A DNA stretch of 64,000 nucleotides, from assembly GCA_965116325.1 (NCBI GenBank), contig OZ220675.1, positions 1,240,001 to 1,304,000 of the forward strand, given 5' to 3'. Source of the stretch: JAGWBF01 sp965116325 (GTDB lineage Bacteria; Chloroflexota; Dehalococcoidia; Lucifugimonadales; JAGWBF01). Made by a program: the position numbers and the translations under genes. Under the pieces are notes generated by a model. The model had not been told where the DNA came from and did not search any database. It worked only from the letters and a program-made list of their open reading frames with translations. Of the stretch, positions 43,091-51,895 are shown one piece after another (the stretch's first letter is position 1; every line of letters starts with the position of its first letter).

Positions 43091-44593
43091 TTATCCGGAG
43101 CCCAGTATTCCGGGAATCTCGATTACGCCTGCGTTAATAACGTCCATCAGCGGCAGGGGCCAGACCCCAACGAACAGCAGGACGAAAGCCAGCAGGGCGG
43201 CGGCGCCCAGCTCAACCCGGCTGGCATCAGTCAAGTGCTCCCACTCGGGCCGGATGGGGCCGAAGAACACCTTGGCCAGCAGCCTCAGGATGTACACCGC
43301 CGTTATGGCAGCCCCAATGACGCCTATTATCGCCACAGGCAGATATGTCTTGAAGGCCCCCACAAACACCAGGAATTCGGCCACGAATCCGCTCAGCCCG
43401 GGCAGCCCCAGGGAAGCCAAGCCCGCCACGGCGAAGAATGCGGCGGTCATGGGCATCCGCTTGGCCAAGCCCTCCAGGACTCCAACGTCCCGCACATGGG
43501 CCCGGTCGTATATGGCGCCGACAAGGGCGAAGAAGAGGGCTGTCATGATGCCGTGGGAGAACATCTGCAGCACCGCGCCGCCCATCCCCAGGCGGTCCAG
43601 GGTGGCGATTCCAATGAGCACATACCCCATGTGGCTTACGCTGGAGTAACCCACCACGTACTTCAGGTCGGTCTGGGACATGGCCGACACCGCGCCGTAG
43701 AAGACGTTGACCGCTCCAAGCCCCACAAGCACGGGCAGCCACGTCTCCGCGCCCTCGGGCATAAGCTCCAGGCCCACACGGATGATGCCGTAAGCGCCCA
43801 ACTTCATCAGCACACCGGCATGGAGCATGCTCACCGATGTAGGAGCAGCTACGTGGCCGTCGGGCGACCAGGTGTGGAAGGGCCACAAGCCTGCCAGCAC
43901 CCCGAAGCCCACCATCACCAGCGGGAAGAAGAGGTTCTGGAAGTGTTTGTAGCTGTCGTTGAACTCTACGCTGCGCAGCTCCTCCAGGGAGAAGGTGGGA
44001 GTGCCCGCCTGGTAGGACGCCCAGAACATCGCCATGATGGCAACCCAAACCAGGACACTGCCCGCCACCAGGTACAACGTCAGCTTCATTGCGCCGTACT
44101 CTTTGCTGCGGAAGAAGGTGCCGAAGTCGGAGCTGCTGCCCCACACTCCTATCAGGAGGAACATGGGCAGCACAGCCAGCTCGTAGAAGAAGAACAGGAA
44201 GAACAGGTCCATGCTGACGAAGGTTCCGAAGACGCCGGCCACCAGCATCATGAGAAGCACCAGGAAGTCCTTGGGCCGGTGCTCGATGTTCCAAGCGATT
44301 AGGGTTGCTGCGAACATGACGATGCCGGTTAACAGCACCATGGGGGCCGAGATCCCGTCCATTCCCAGGCTGAAGGTGATGTTCATGGGATGGTCCAGCC
44401 ACTTGAAGGACTCCTTGAACTGGAACCCGCCGGCCGAGTAGTCGTAGGCTGCAAACAGCACGATACTCAGGATAAGGGTGGCGACGGACAGCAGGATGGC
44501 GAACACCTTGATCTCTCTTCCCCTGTGCGCAGGGAAGAAAGCCAGGATAATGCCCCCAAGTAGGGGGATCAGTATGGTGGCGAACAAAGCCAT
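43091..44593 (-). CDS. nuoM: NADH-quinone oxidoreductase subunit M
   Basis: 500 aa, 14 transmembrane helices. Conserved segments include FFFYELAVLPMFLLIGVWG (about residue 132, the Glu of the proton channel), GFGVLAGLWPFHTWSPDGHVAAPTSVSMLHAGVLMKLGAYG (about 225-265, with Lys and His channel residues) and KYVVGYSSVSHMGYV (about 310). It lies between nuoL (28-bp gap) and nuoN (5-bp gap). Function: proton translocation in complex I. Confidence 0.95.
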   Translation of the reverse strand: MALFATILIPLLGGIILAFFPAHRGREIKVFAILLSVATLILSIVLFAAYDYSAGGFQFKESFKWLDHPMNITFSLGMDGISAPMVLLTGIVMFAATLIAWNIEHRPKDFLVLLMMLVAGVFGTFVSMDLFFLFFFYELAVLPMFLLIGVWGSSSDFGTFFRSKEYGAMKLTLYLVAGSVLVWVAIMAMFWASYQAGTPTFSLEELRSVEFNDSYKHFQNLFFPLVMVGFGVLAGLWPFHTWSPDGHVAAPTSVSMLHAGVLMKLGAYGIIRVGLELMPEGAETWLPVLVGLGAVNVFYGAVSAMSQTDLKYVVGYSSVSHMGYVLIGIATLDRLGMGGAVLQMFSHGIMTALFFALVGAIYDRAHVRDVGVLEGLAKRMPMTAAFFAVAGLASLGLPGLSGFVAEFLVFVGAFKTYLPVAIIGVIGAAITAVYILRLLAKVFFGPIRPEWEHLTDASRVELGAAALLAFVLLFVGVWPLPLMDVINAGVIEIPGILGSG

Positions 44594-44621
44594 CCTACAA
44601 AGCTACTCCATCACTCTTGAT

Positions 44622-46508
44622 CTACCTAGTGGTCAACAGCCACCAGAATAGGGCTACGAAGATTCCGCCTATGACCATGCCAAGGGCGTAGTTGTACATC
44701 CGCCCCGTTACGTGGTAGCGGATGATCCCGCCGGACCAGCGGACGCTCTTGGCAGGGCCATCCACGCCCGTATCGTTGACCACGATCCGGTCGAAGAGCG
44801 CCACCACCCGTGCAATCAACAGGATGATCCTGTCGATGGTCCACTGGTAAAGGTCGTCCAGGTAGTACTTGTTCTCGATAATGCGGGTCAAGCCTCCAAG
44901 GCGCGCCTTCAACGGGTCCAGCAAAGCGGACCCTTTCCCGTAGACCGCCCATCCCAGCCAGAGGGCGCCCAGGGCCAGCAGCGCTGAAGCGATCCCCAAG
45001 GGGTAGTTGAACTCGAAGGCGTGGGCCTTATTGAAGAACAGGAAAGTGCCGAATCCACCGGTGTCGGTCACCCGGAGGGCGATGAATCCCACCACCGCGG
45101 CCGGCACCGCCAGCAGGGCAATGGGCCCCGTCATCACCCAGGGAGACTCATGCACATGCCGGTTCTCATCCTTAAGCTGTCCGTAGAAGACGACAAATAG
45201 TGCTCGTGCCATGTAAAGCGCGCTCAGGAAGGCTGCGATAAGGGCAAAGGCCAATAGATAGTTCCTGTGGTCCAGCACTGCCAGCAGCACTTCATCCTTG
45301 CTCCAGAACCCGGCCAGGAGGGGCGCCCCCGCAAGGGACAAGGCGCCGATGGTGAAGGTCAACGCCGTAACGGGCATGACCTTCCGCAAGCCCCCCATCT
45401 TCCGTATGTCCGTCTCCTCCTCCATGCTGTGCATCACGCTCCCCGCCCCGAGGAACAGCACCGCCTTGGAGAACCCGTGGGCCACCAGGTGGAATATAGC
45501 CGCGGTGTATCCGAAGGCACCCAGGGAGAGCATCATCAGGCCGAGATGGCTCACCGTGGAGTAGGCCAGTATGCGCTTCAAGTCCGTAGCCACCAGGGCC
45601 TGGGATGCTGCTATGAGGGCGGTGATCAGGCCTATGACGGCAACCACGGTTAGGGCATCGGGAGCTGCCTCGAATATGGGGAATGCCCGGGCCACCAGGA
45701 ACACACCGGCGGCCACCATCGTCGCCGCGTGGATCAGGGCGCTGACGGGTGTGGGGCCTTCCATGGCATCGGGTAGCCAGACATGCAGGGGGAACTGGGC
45801 CGACTTTCCCATCGCCCCAAGGAAAAGGAGCAGGGCCGCCAGCGTGAGGGTGCCCTGGCCGATCTGGCCTGCAGTGGCAGCTTCGAAGGTCCCCGACATG
45901 CTGAAGGTGCCAGTCTGGTCGAAGAGAAGCAGTATCCCGATGAGGAGGCCCACGTCGCCGATGCGCGTGGTGATGAACGCCTTCTTGGCTGCCTCGCTGG
46001 CCGACCTGCGCTCATACCAGAAGCCGATGAGCAGGTATGAGCAGAGGCCCACAAGCTCCCAGACCACGTACAGCAGCAGGAAGTTGTCCGCCAGCACCAA
46101 GGCCAGCATGGACGCTATGAACAGGGAGTGGACGGCGAAGTACCATCCCAGGCGCGGGTCTCCCTTCATATAGCCCAGGGAGTATACCTGGATCATGAGG
46201 CCGACCAAGGTGACCATTCCCAGCATTACGACGGACAGGGGATCGACGATGATGCCCCATGACAGCTCCACATCCCCGGCGGTGAACCATTCCATGCTGA
46301 AGCCGCATGTCGCCTGGCCGAAGGCCTTGGGGCAGTCCGCTCCCAGGAATCCGACCAGCACCACCCAGAAGACGACAAACCCGCCACCAATGGCCAGAAT
46401 GGATATCCACACGCCGCGACCTGGGAGGAATCTACCGAGGAATACGACCAGGAAGAAGGCTATGAAGCTGAAGGCTGGAATCAGCCACGCAAGCTGTGCA
46501 AGGTCCAT
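44622..46508 (-). CDS. nuoL: NADH-quinone oxidoreductase subunit L
   Basis: 628 aa, normal for the distal antiporter-like subunit, with 14 core helices and a C-terminal extension. Landmarks: YVVWELVGLCSYLLIGFWYER (about residue 140), GKSAQFPLHVWLPDAMEGPTPVSALIHAATMVAAGVFL (about 225-260) and KRILAYSTVSHLGLMMLSLG (about 305). The C-terminal lateral helix and final transmembrane helix are the last approximately 110 residues (KYYLDDLYQWTIDRI onward). A cell-membrane proton pump. Confidence 0.95.
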   Translation of the reverse strand: MDLAQLAWLIPAFSFIAFFLVVFLGRFLPGRGVWISILAIGGGFVVFWVVLVGFLGADCPKAFGQATCGFSMEWFTAGDVELSWGIIVDPLSVVMLGMVTLVGLMIQVYSLGYMKGDPRLGWYFAVHSLFIASMLALVLADNFLLLYVVWELVGLCSYLLIGFWYERRSASEAAKKAFITTRIGDVGLLIGILLLFDQTGTFSMSGTFEAATAGQIGQGTLTLAALLLFLGAMGKSAQFPLHVWLPDAMEGPTPVSALIHAATMVAAGVFLVARAFPIFEAAPDALTVVAVIGLITALIAASQALVATDLKRILAYSTVSHLGLMMLSLGAFGYTAAIFHLVAHGFSKAVLFLGAGSVMHSMEEETDIRKMGGLRKVMPVTALTFTIGALSLAGAPLLAGFWSKDEVLLAVLDHRNYLLAFALIAAFLSALYMARALFVVFYGQLKDENRHVHESPWVMTGPIALLAVPAAVVGFIALRVTDTGGFGTFLFFNKAHAFEFNYPLGIASALLALGALWLGWAVYGKGSALLDPLKARLGGLTRIIENKYYLDDLYQWTIDRIILLIARVVALFDRIVVNDTGVDGPAKSVRWSGGIIRYHVTGRMYNYALGMVIGGIFVALFWWLLTTR

Positions 46509-46551
46509 AGGGGGTACCCTTAAGCCTCCGCTCCAACAGAATGGCTGGCTA

Positions 46552-46854
46552 TTACCATTTCATCAAGTCCACTTCGTCCACATTGACCGTGGACTTGTTG
46601 CGGGCCAGTTGGAGAATGATCGCCAGAGCCAGCCCTACTTCGGCGGCCGCAACGGTGATCACGAAGATGGCGATGATCTGCCCGACAAAGGCCGAGTCCA
46701 GGAAGGCGGCCGCGGCAATCAGGTTGATGTTCACGGCATTGAGCATCAGCTCGATGGACATCAGTATGAGCACCGAGCTGCGCCGGGCCAGCACCCCATA
46801 AAGGCCGATGGAGAAGAGGGCGACGGAAAGCACCTGGAAGAATTCCAGGGACAT
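46552..46854 (-). CDS. nuoK: NADH-quinone oxidoreductase subunit K
   Basis: 100 aa, three transmembrane helices, standard for NuoK/NADH dehydrogenase 4L. The core SIELMLNAVNINLIA contains the conserved membrane Glu near residue 36, and the second Glu is in AAAEVGLALAI near residue 70. It overlaps nuoJ by one base (ATG within the TGA region at 46854), so translation is coupled. Confidence 0.95.
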   Translation of the reverse strand: MSLEFFQVLSVALFSIGLYGVLARRSSVLILMSIELMLNAVNINLIAAAAFLDSAFVGQIIAIFVITVAAAEVGLALAIILQLARNKSTVNVDEVDLMKW

Positions 46855-47339
46855 CAGCCCCTACCCCCTGCCCGGGCGATGATGATAGCCCCTATGAGAG
46901 CTACCAGCAGGACCAGGGAAGCGATCTCGAAGGGCAACGCCCAGTCGGTGAACAGGGTCTCACCCAGCTTGGCAAGGCCGGGACCCTGGGGTTCGGCATC
47001 GGGGCCAGGCTTCCAGAGAATGGCCGCGGTGACAACGCCAAAGAGTCCGCCCGCGGCCAGTATGGCCAGGGGCCACTGCCGGTTGTCGGATATGCGGGGG
47101 TACTCCCTGCTCCTGGTGAGCATGATGGCAAAGAGGAGGACAATGATAATCGCTCCCCCGTATATGAGCACCTGCACCAGGGCCAGGAACTCGGCAAAGA
47201 GCAGCAGGTACAACCCTGCAACCGCCACCAGGGAGAGCAGCAAGAACAGGGCGGCATGCACCACGTTCCGGGTTGCTACAACTCCCAAGCCCCCTCCCAG
47301 GGTCATGGCGGCCGCAATCCCAAAGAGCACTTCGGTCAC
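46854..47339 (-). CDS. nuoJ: NADH-quinone oxidoreductase subunit J
   Basis: 161 aa with five transmembrane helices. The helix-3 pi-bulge region LALVQVLIYGGAIIIVLLFAIML (about residues 53-75) is the family hallmark. GTG start. It follows the 63-aa small ORF by 99 bp and is one base overlapped with nuoK downstream. Part of the membrane arm near the quinone site. Confidence 0.93.
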   Translation of the reverse strand: MTEVLFGIAAAMTLGGGLGVVATRNVVHAALFLLLSLVAVAGLYLLLFAEFLALVQVLIYGGAIIIVLLFAIMLTRSREYPRISDNRQWPLAILAAGGLFGVVTAAILWKPGPDAEPQGPGLAKLGETLFTDWALPFEIASLVLLVALIGAIIIARAGGRG

Positions 47340-47438
47340 TACAGGCTGCCCCCAGCCGGCGACGCAGGTCTGTTCATCACCTGCGTCAGCTTCTCAGTTA
47401 TTGCGCACCGCCCCCATCTGAACAAAACCGGCATTCTG

Positions 47439-47630
47439 CTATTTGATCTCCAGCTCGGTCTCGGAAAAGAGCTTGCCCTTTAGCTTGTGCTCTTCGAAAT
47501 CGTGGTCCGGCTCTACGATGTACTTGCCACCCTCGGCGGCCCGGGCGATGCCCGTCACATCCTTCGCCTGCTGGTAGAGCATCGGCTTGGATATGACCAC
47601 ATGCTTGCCATCCAACGCTGCGTCAGCCAT
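47439..47630 (-). CDS. Small 63-aa ORF inside the complex I operon
   Basis: 63 aa, not recognised. The sequence starts MADAALDGKHVVISKPML, is hydrophilic with no membrane segment, and ends in a charged LKGKLFSETELEIK. AAGGAGG lies 5-7 nt before its ATG, one of the strongest ribosome sites in the operon, so it is very likely translated. It lies between nuoI (64 bp away) and nuoJ (99 bp away), where standard complex I operons have no gene. A small accessory or assembly factor is an inference from position only. Confidence 0.7.
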   Translation of the reverse strand: MADAALDGKHVVISKPMLYQQAKDVTGIARAAEGGKYIVEPDHDFEEHKLKGKLFSETELEIK

Positions 47631-47694
47631 AGCCCCCTCCTTGTAGAACCAAGATGTTTTTCGTGCCTACGACCTCTGGCCCGGTGCCAGGGGC

Positions 47695-48228
47695 TTAAGC
47701 GCCAGAGTCACTGGTGGCTGCCGCCTCCTCAGCCTTGGCTCCACTCTTCTTGGCCAACTCCGACGGCGGCACCCATGCAGTATCCCGCTGGAACTGCTTC
47801 CCCATGTCCAGGAGAGGCTCAAGGTCAACCCGGTCTCCGTTGCGTTCGTACACGCTCAGCTCATGCTCATGGCTCATCACTATAGCATCGAAGTTGCACA
47901 CCTCGACGCAGATGCCACAGAGAATGCACCTGTTCAGGTTTATCTCGAAGGTGTCAACGATCTTCTTGCGGGTGCTCTTGCCTTCCTGCTGAAGGGGATT
48001 GTCCTTCATGGTTGCGCTCATGCACAGGGTCGGGCAGTTGCGGATGCACACCATGCAGGCTGTGCAGTAGGGCTCGTCGACCTGGTAGTCCCAAGTCAAT
48101 GCCGGGAAACCCATGTACCTCGGCTGAATGGGCAGGTGCTGCTTAGGGTACTGGGCAGTGACAGGCCTGCGCAGCCCGTTAAGGGTAGAACGGATAGTTA
48201 CCATCATGCCTTTGAGACCACCCAGCAT
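47695..48228 (-). CDS. nuoI: NADH-quinone oxidoreductase subunit I
   Basis: 177 aa. Two [4Fe-4S] binding motifs, CTACMVCIRNCP (about residues 55-66) and CILCGICVEVCNFDAI (about 100-115), form clusters N6a/N6b of the peripheral arm. A C-terminal Ala/Glu-rich tail (SELAKKSGAKAEEAAATS) extends beyond the core. The gap to nuoH is 3 bp. In complexes without NuoEFG, NuoI is one of the entry points for electrons from a donor such as ferredoxin. Confidence 0.94.
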   Translation of the reverse strand: MLGGLKGMMVTIRSTLNGLRRPVTAQYPKQHLPIQPRYMGFPALTWDYQVDEPYCTACMVCIRNCPTLCMSATMKDNPLQQEGKSTRKKIVDTFEINLNRCILCGICVEVCNFDAIVMSHEHELSVYERNGDRVDLEPLLDMGKQFQRDTAWVPPSELAKKSGAKAEEAAATSDSGA

Positions 48229-48231
48229 CGG

Positions 48232-49404
48232 TTATGTTCCTCCAGCCTCGAGCTTGCGCCTCAGGTTGGCTTGCTGCTGTCGCCTGTACACCTCGGCCAC
48301 CCGTGCAGCCGGACGGGAGAGGTGCTTGTAAACCAGGTAGGCTATCACCAAGGTGCAAGCCGACGACATGATGGTCGCGACCCACCAGGGCCAGCCATAG
48401 AACAAATATATAGCAACTATCACTATGTTGACAAAGGATAGGGGCACCATCACCTGCCAGGCAAAGGCCATGAGCTGGTCAATGCGAAGCCTGGGGAAGG
48501 TGCCTCGTACCCAGAAGATCAAGAGCACCACGAAGTAGGCCTTCGCCAGGAACCAAATCCAGTCGGGCAGGAAGGGGCCGTGCCAGCCACCCAGAAACAG
48601 CAGCGCGGTGAGGGCGGCGATGGCAAAGGTGTTCATGTATTCGGCCAGGAAGAAGACGGACCAGTGAGCGCCGCTGTACTCGACAAAGGGACCGCCCACG
48701 ATCTCCGATTCGGCGAAGTAGATGTCGAAGGGTGTCCGCCCAAGCTCCGCCAAGCCTGCGATCAGGAAGATTACCAGCCCCAGTGGCATGATCACGGCGT
48801 AGGGGATGTTGGTGAATCCAGCCTCTGCAGGATTATCGGACTGGACTCCGGGGAACTGGAAGTTGGATATTTCCCGCAAATCGAGGGACTGAGCGAGCAT
48901 GGCCACGGAGATTACCACCATGATCACCGGAATCTCGTAGCTGATCAACTGGGCGGCCGAGCGCAGGCTTCCAAGGGTGCCGTACTTGTTCGCCGAACCC
49001 CAGCCGGCCAGCACCAGCCCTAGGATGGTGACCACCGAGAAGGCAACGATGTAGAAGAGGCCCATGTCCAGATTGCGGAGCACCAGGTTGTTGGCGGCCG
49101 GAATGGTAACCCAGATCATGAAAGAGGGCACGATCACGATGAGGGGAGCAACCCAAAAGACCGTCTTGTCGGCCCAGGCCGGGATCAGGTCTTCCTTGAG
49201 GACCAGCTTAAGGGCGTCAGCGACAGGCTGGAGAAGGCCCATCGGGCCGGTCCTGGTGGGACCAAGGCGGCGCTGCAGCCGCCCGAGGAACTTGCGCTCC
49301 AGCCACGTAAGGGACAGCACCACCACCGACAGGGCTGTGAACAGAATCAGCAGCCCCAGGGCGATCAGGCCTATATCTAGAGGCAGGTCGAATCTATCGG
49401 GCAC
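48232..49404 (-). CDS. nuoH: NADH-quinone oxidoreductase subunit H
   Basis: 390 aa with eight transmembrane helices. The quinone-chamber loops LTWLERKFLGRLQRRLGPTRTGPMGLLQPVADALKL (about residues 30-66), LAELGRTPFDIYFAESEIVGGPFVEYSG (about 210-240) and FLWVRGTFPRLRIDQLM-like FWVRGTFPRLRIDQL (about 310) are conserved. GTG start, 48 bp downstream of nuoD. It connects the membrane and peripheral arms. A C-terminal extension of about 50 residues is Arg/Ala-rich. Confidence 0.94.
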   Translation of the reverse strand: MPDRFDLPLDIGLIALGLLILFTALSVVVLSLTWLERKFLGRLQRRLGPTRTGPMGLLQPVADALKLVLKEDLIPAWADKTVFWVAPLIVIVPSFMIWVTIPAANNLVLRNLDMGLFYIVAFSVVTILGLVLAGWGSANKYGTLGSLRSAAQLISYEIPVIMVVISVAMLAQSLDLREISNFQFPGVQSDNPAEAGFTNIPYAVIMPLGLVIFLIAGLAELGRTPFDIYFAESEIVGGPFVEYSGAHWSVFFLAEYMNTFAIAALTALLFLGGWHGPFLPDWIWFLAKAYFVVLLIFWVRGTFPRLRIDQLMAFAWQVMVPLSFVNIVIVAIYLFYGWPWWVATIMSSACTLVIAYLVYKHLSRPAARVAEVYRRQQQANLRRKLEAGGT

Positions 49405-49452
49405 CGGTACAACTTCTCCAAATGCTCATCGTCTTGCAGAACGGGACCGCCA

Positions 49453-50583
49453 TCAGCGGTCCACCTCACCCAGGACTATGTCCAGGGACCCCAGGATAAC
49501 CACCGCATCGGCAACCCACGTATCCTTGAGCAGCTCCTCAAGGGCGCTCAGGTTACAGAAGGACGGCGGCCGGACCTTGACCCTGTAGGGTTTGTCCGAG
49601 CCATCGCTGACCAGGTACACCCCGATCTCGCCCCGCGGGTTCTCGGACCTCACGTAAACGTCGCCCTTCGGAGGGCGTATCAGGCGTCTGCCCATGGCCG
49701 CAATAGGGCCGGGGGACATCTGCCGGAGCGCCTGTTCTATGATGCTCAGGGACTGGTAAATCTCCTGGACTCGCACGTAGTAGCGGTCCCAGCAATCGCC
49801 GTCCAGCCCCACGGGAACGTTGAAATCGAAGCGGTCATACACTGAGTAGGGGTCTGCAACCCGCACATCGTAGTCGACTCCGCACCCTCTGAGGCATGGG
49901 CCTGTCAGGCCATACTGCATTGCAGTGTCGGCATCTATTACCCCGACGCCCTTGGAGCGGGCGATGAACACCTCGTTGTACGTGAGGAGCCTGTCGGCCT
50001 CCTCCGCATCTTCCCGGAGCAGGTCGAGCACCTCTCGCACCATCGTCTCAAAGTTATCGGGGAGGTCTTCCTTGATACCGCCTACACGGAAGTAGTTGTG
50101 CATCATGCGGGCGCCACTGACGGCTTCGAAGAAGGCTTGGGCGCGCTCCCGGCCCCTGAACGTAAGCATCACCGGGGTCATAGCTCCAATGTCCAGCCCG
50201 AAAGTGCCTACGAACAACAGGTGGCTTGCTACTCGGTTCAGCTCACACAGGATGACGCGAACATATTCGGCCCGCTCCGGCACCTCCAGGCCCATGAGCT
50301 TTTCCACCGCACGGCAGAACACCAGCTCGTTGTTGAAGTTGGAGATGTAGTCCAGCCGGTCAAACAGCGTGATTATCTGGTGATACTGCTCGCCTTCGCA
50401 GAGCTTCTCCGACCCTCGGTGCAGGTAGCCGATGTGGGGCACCACACGGGTAATCTTCTCCCCGTCCAGCCACAGCTGCATCCGAAACACCCCGTGGGTG
50501 GACGGGTGCTGTGGCCCCATATTGACCATCATCTCAAGGGATTCGCCGTCGGCGTTTATGTCCTGTACGTTAGCTTCTACCAC
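49453..50583 (-). CDS. nuoD: NADH-quinone oxidoreductase subunit D
   Basis: 376 aa from the GTG at 50583. The frame continues upstream, but that is out of phase with the small HicB-like gene and has no start with a ribosome site. The [NiFe]-hydrogenase-like subunit shows MGPQHPSTHGVFRMQLWLDGE near residue 18, HRGSEKL near 50, the quinone-site His and Tyr, RVASHLLFVGTFGLDIGA near 115, and the terminal LGSLDIVLGEVDR with the conserved EVDR. nuoD lies next to nuoH, with no nuoEFG between them. Confidence 0.94.
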   Translation of the reverse strand: MVEANVQDINADGESLEMMVNMGPQHPSTHGVFRMQLWLDGEKITRVVPHIGYLHRGSEKLCEGEQYHQIITLFDRLDYISNFNNELVFCRAVEKLMGLEVPERAEYVRVILCELNRVASHLLFVGTFGLDIGAMTPVMLTFRGRERAQAFFEAVSGARMMHNYFRVGGIKEDLPDNFETMVREVLDLLREDAEEADRLLTYNEVFIARSKGVGVIDADTAMQYGLTGPCLRGCGVDYDVRVADPYSVYDRFDFNVPVGLDGDCWDRYYVRVQEIYQSLSIIEQALRQMSPGPIAAMGRRLIRPPKGDVYVRSENPRGEIGVYLVSDGSDKPYRVKVRPPSFCNLSALEELLKDTWVADAVVILGSLDIVLGEVDR

Positions 50584-50603
50584 ACTGATACCTGTTCGCT
50601 CAT

Positions 50604-50894
50604 CTAGCCGGCCGGCTCGGCCGTGGCATTGAACTCCAGCACCAACTCGGTGCTTTCGTCCGCTCCAGGGTACCCCGCCCGGGCCAGTCTTTCCTCTAAG
50701 TCGCCCTGTCCTTCTCGCTCCTGAATCCAGTTGATGAACCGTTCGATCAGATCGTCCTGGGCCTCTTCCGGGCTTTCGCCGCTTCCGCAAAGCTCCAGGG
50801 CATCCACGATGGCCTCAAACATGCCATCACGGTACAGCACATTCCCGGATAGGGAGAGCGTTTCCACTTGGGGGCTAGAATTCCTGGTAGTCAT
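50604..50894 (-). CDS. HicB-like small protein between nuoC and nuoD
   Basis: 96 aa from the ATG at 50894, overlapping the nuoC 3' end by 20 bp; a longer in-frame ORF reaching into nuoC is not supported. The region LSGNVLYRDGMFEAIVDALELCGSGESPEEAQDDL resembles the HicB-type beta-strand pair followed by an EEA helix seen in solitary HicB antitoxin-like folds. A hydrophilic Glu/Arg-rich tail follows. No HicA toxin is present. The overlap implies translational coupling to nuoC, 20 bp ahead of nuoD. It could be a complex I accessory protein or an insertion remnant. Confidence 0.6.
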   Translation of the reverse strand: MTTRNSSPQVETLSLSGNVLYRDGMFEAIVDALELCGSGESPEEAQDDLIERFINWIQEREGQGDLEERLARAGYPGADESTELVLEFNATAEPAG

Positions 50895-51390
50895 GGAATG
50901 GGTGCTCTTTTCGACCCGGGAATCCTTCAAACCCATCGTAAAGCAGCAGAGGCTGCGGATAAGGATGGCCCTCGAAATCCACCCCGAACAGATCGTGGGC
51001 TTCCCGCTCATACCAATCGGCGGCCCGCCATAAGGGGGACACAGTTGCGACCTGCAGATCTTCGTAGGGCAGGTCCGTCTTGAGCATCAGCTTATGACCC
51101 TGGTCCATGGAAAGGAGCACATACACCAGTTGTATGTACTCCTTGTAGTCCACGGCGCTGAGGCATAGGAGCATCGTGAATGACAGCTTTGGATCGTCCT
51201 TGAGGATGGCACAGACCCCGGCGACATCCTTTGGAGGCACCTGGATGGTGGGTATATCCACCGAGGCCCCGGCTTCAACCTCATGCCCCGCCAAGGCTTC
51301 CCGAAGCAATTCTTGCAGGGCTAAAGCCGCAGGGCCGAGGGCGCCCTCGGCTTCGGGGCTGTGGGCAGCCGCCCTATCTCCCTCTGCCAC
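50875..51390 (-). CDS. nuoC: NADH-quinone oxidoreductase subunit C
   Basis: 171 aa. The core carries LKDDPKLSFTMLLCLSAVDY (about residue 62) and the signature WRAADWYEREAHDLFGVDFEGHPYPQPLLLYDGFEGFPGRKEHP (about 120-165), the NuoC/Nqo5 hallmark. A poorly conserved 30-residue N-terminus precedes. It overlaps nuoB by 17 bp and the HicB-like gene by 20 bp, indicating tight coupling. NuoC sits in the peripheral arm with NuoD and supports its fold. Confidence 0.94.
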   Translation of the reverse strand: MAEGDRAAAHSPEAEGALGPAALALQELLREALAGHEVEAGASVDIPTIQVPPKDVAGVCAILKDDPKLSFTMLLCLSAVDYKEYIQLVYVLLSMDQGHKLMLKTDLPYEDLQVATVSPLWRAADWYEREAHDLFGVDFEGHPYPQPLLLYDGFEGFPGRKEHPFHDYQEF

Positions 51391-51895
51391 CGCTTCGCGA
51401 GTCCCGCATGATTTTTTCCTGGAGCTTCATCAGGCCCTGCATCAACGCCTCAGGCCTTGGGGGGCACCCCGGGACATAGACGTCCACGGGTACCAGGTGG
51501 TCCACACCCATCACCACCGAGTAGGAGCGATAGTAAGGACCCCCGTTGGTTGCACAGCTACCCATGGCGACCACCCACTTAGGCTCGGGCATCTGTTCGT
51601 AGAGGAGCTTGATAGGCTCCCCCATCTTCTTGACGACGGTGCCAGCCACGATCATTACGTCCGACTGCCTGGGCGAAGGCCACGTTACAACACCGAAACG
51701 GTCCACGTCGTGGTGGGCCATGTGGGTAGATATCATCTCGATGGCGCAGCAGGCTAAGCCGAAGGTCAGCGTCCACAGGGAGGACTTCCGGGCCATGGCA
51801 AAAAGCTCTTCAGCTTTGGCTGTCACCACTCCCGGCGCAATCTGGTTGAAAGTGCTCGGCGCGGGAACGTTCCCGCTGGTGCTTATTTCCACCAT
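51374..51895 (-). CDS. nuoB: NADH-quinone oxidoreductase subunit B
   Basis: 173 aa from the ATG at 51895; upstream in-frame residues are out of phase with nuoA and not needed. NuoB carries cluster N2, the terminal Fe-S centre that reduces quinone. Cysteine ligands: FGLACCAIEM (two adjacent Cys about residues 46-47), GSCATNGGPY (about 111) and VYVPGCPPRPEAL (about 141). It overlaps nuoA by 13 bp and nuoC by 17 bp. The usual start and length for complex I. Confidence 0.95.
   Translation of the reverse strand: MVEISTSGNVPAPSTFNQIAPGVVTAKAEELFAMARKSSLWTLTFGLACCAIEMISTHMAHHDVDRFGVVTWPSPRQSDVMIVAGTVVKKMGEPIKLLYEQMPEPKWVVAMGSCATNGGPYYRSYSVVMGVDHLVPVDVYVPGCPPRPEALMQGLMKLQEKIMRDSRSGGRGR

Noticed and set aside
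50584..50790. N-terminal extension of nuoD in the same frame
   Set aside because: It is Arg/Gly-rich and overlaps the HicB-like gene in another frame; the GTG at 50583 gives a normal NuoD start.
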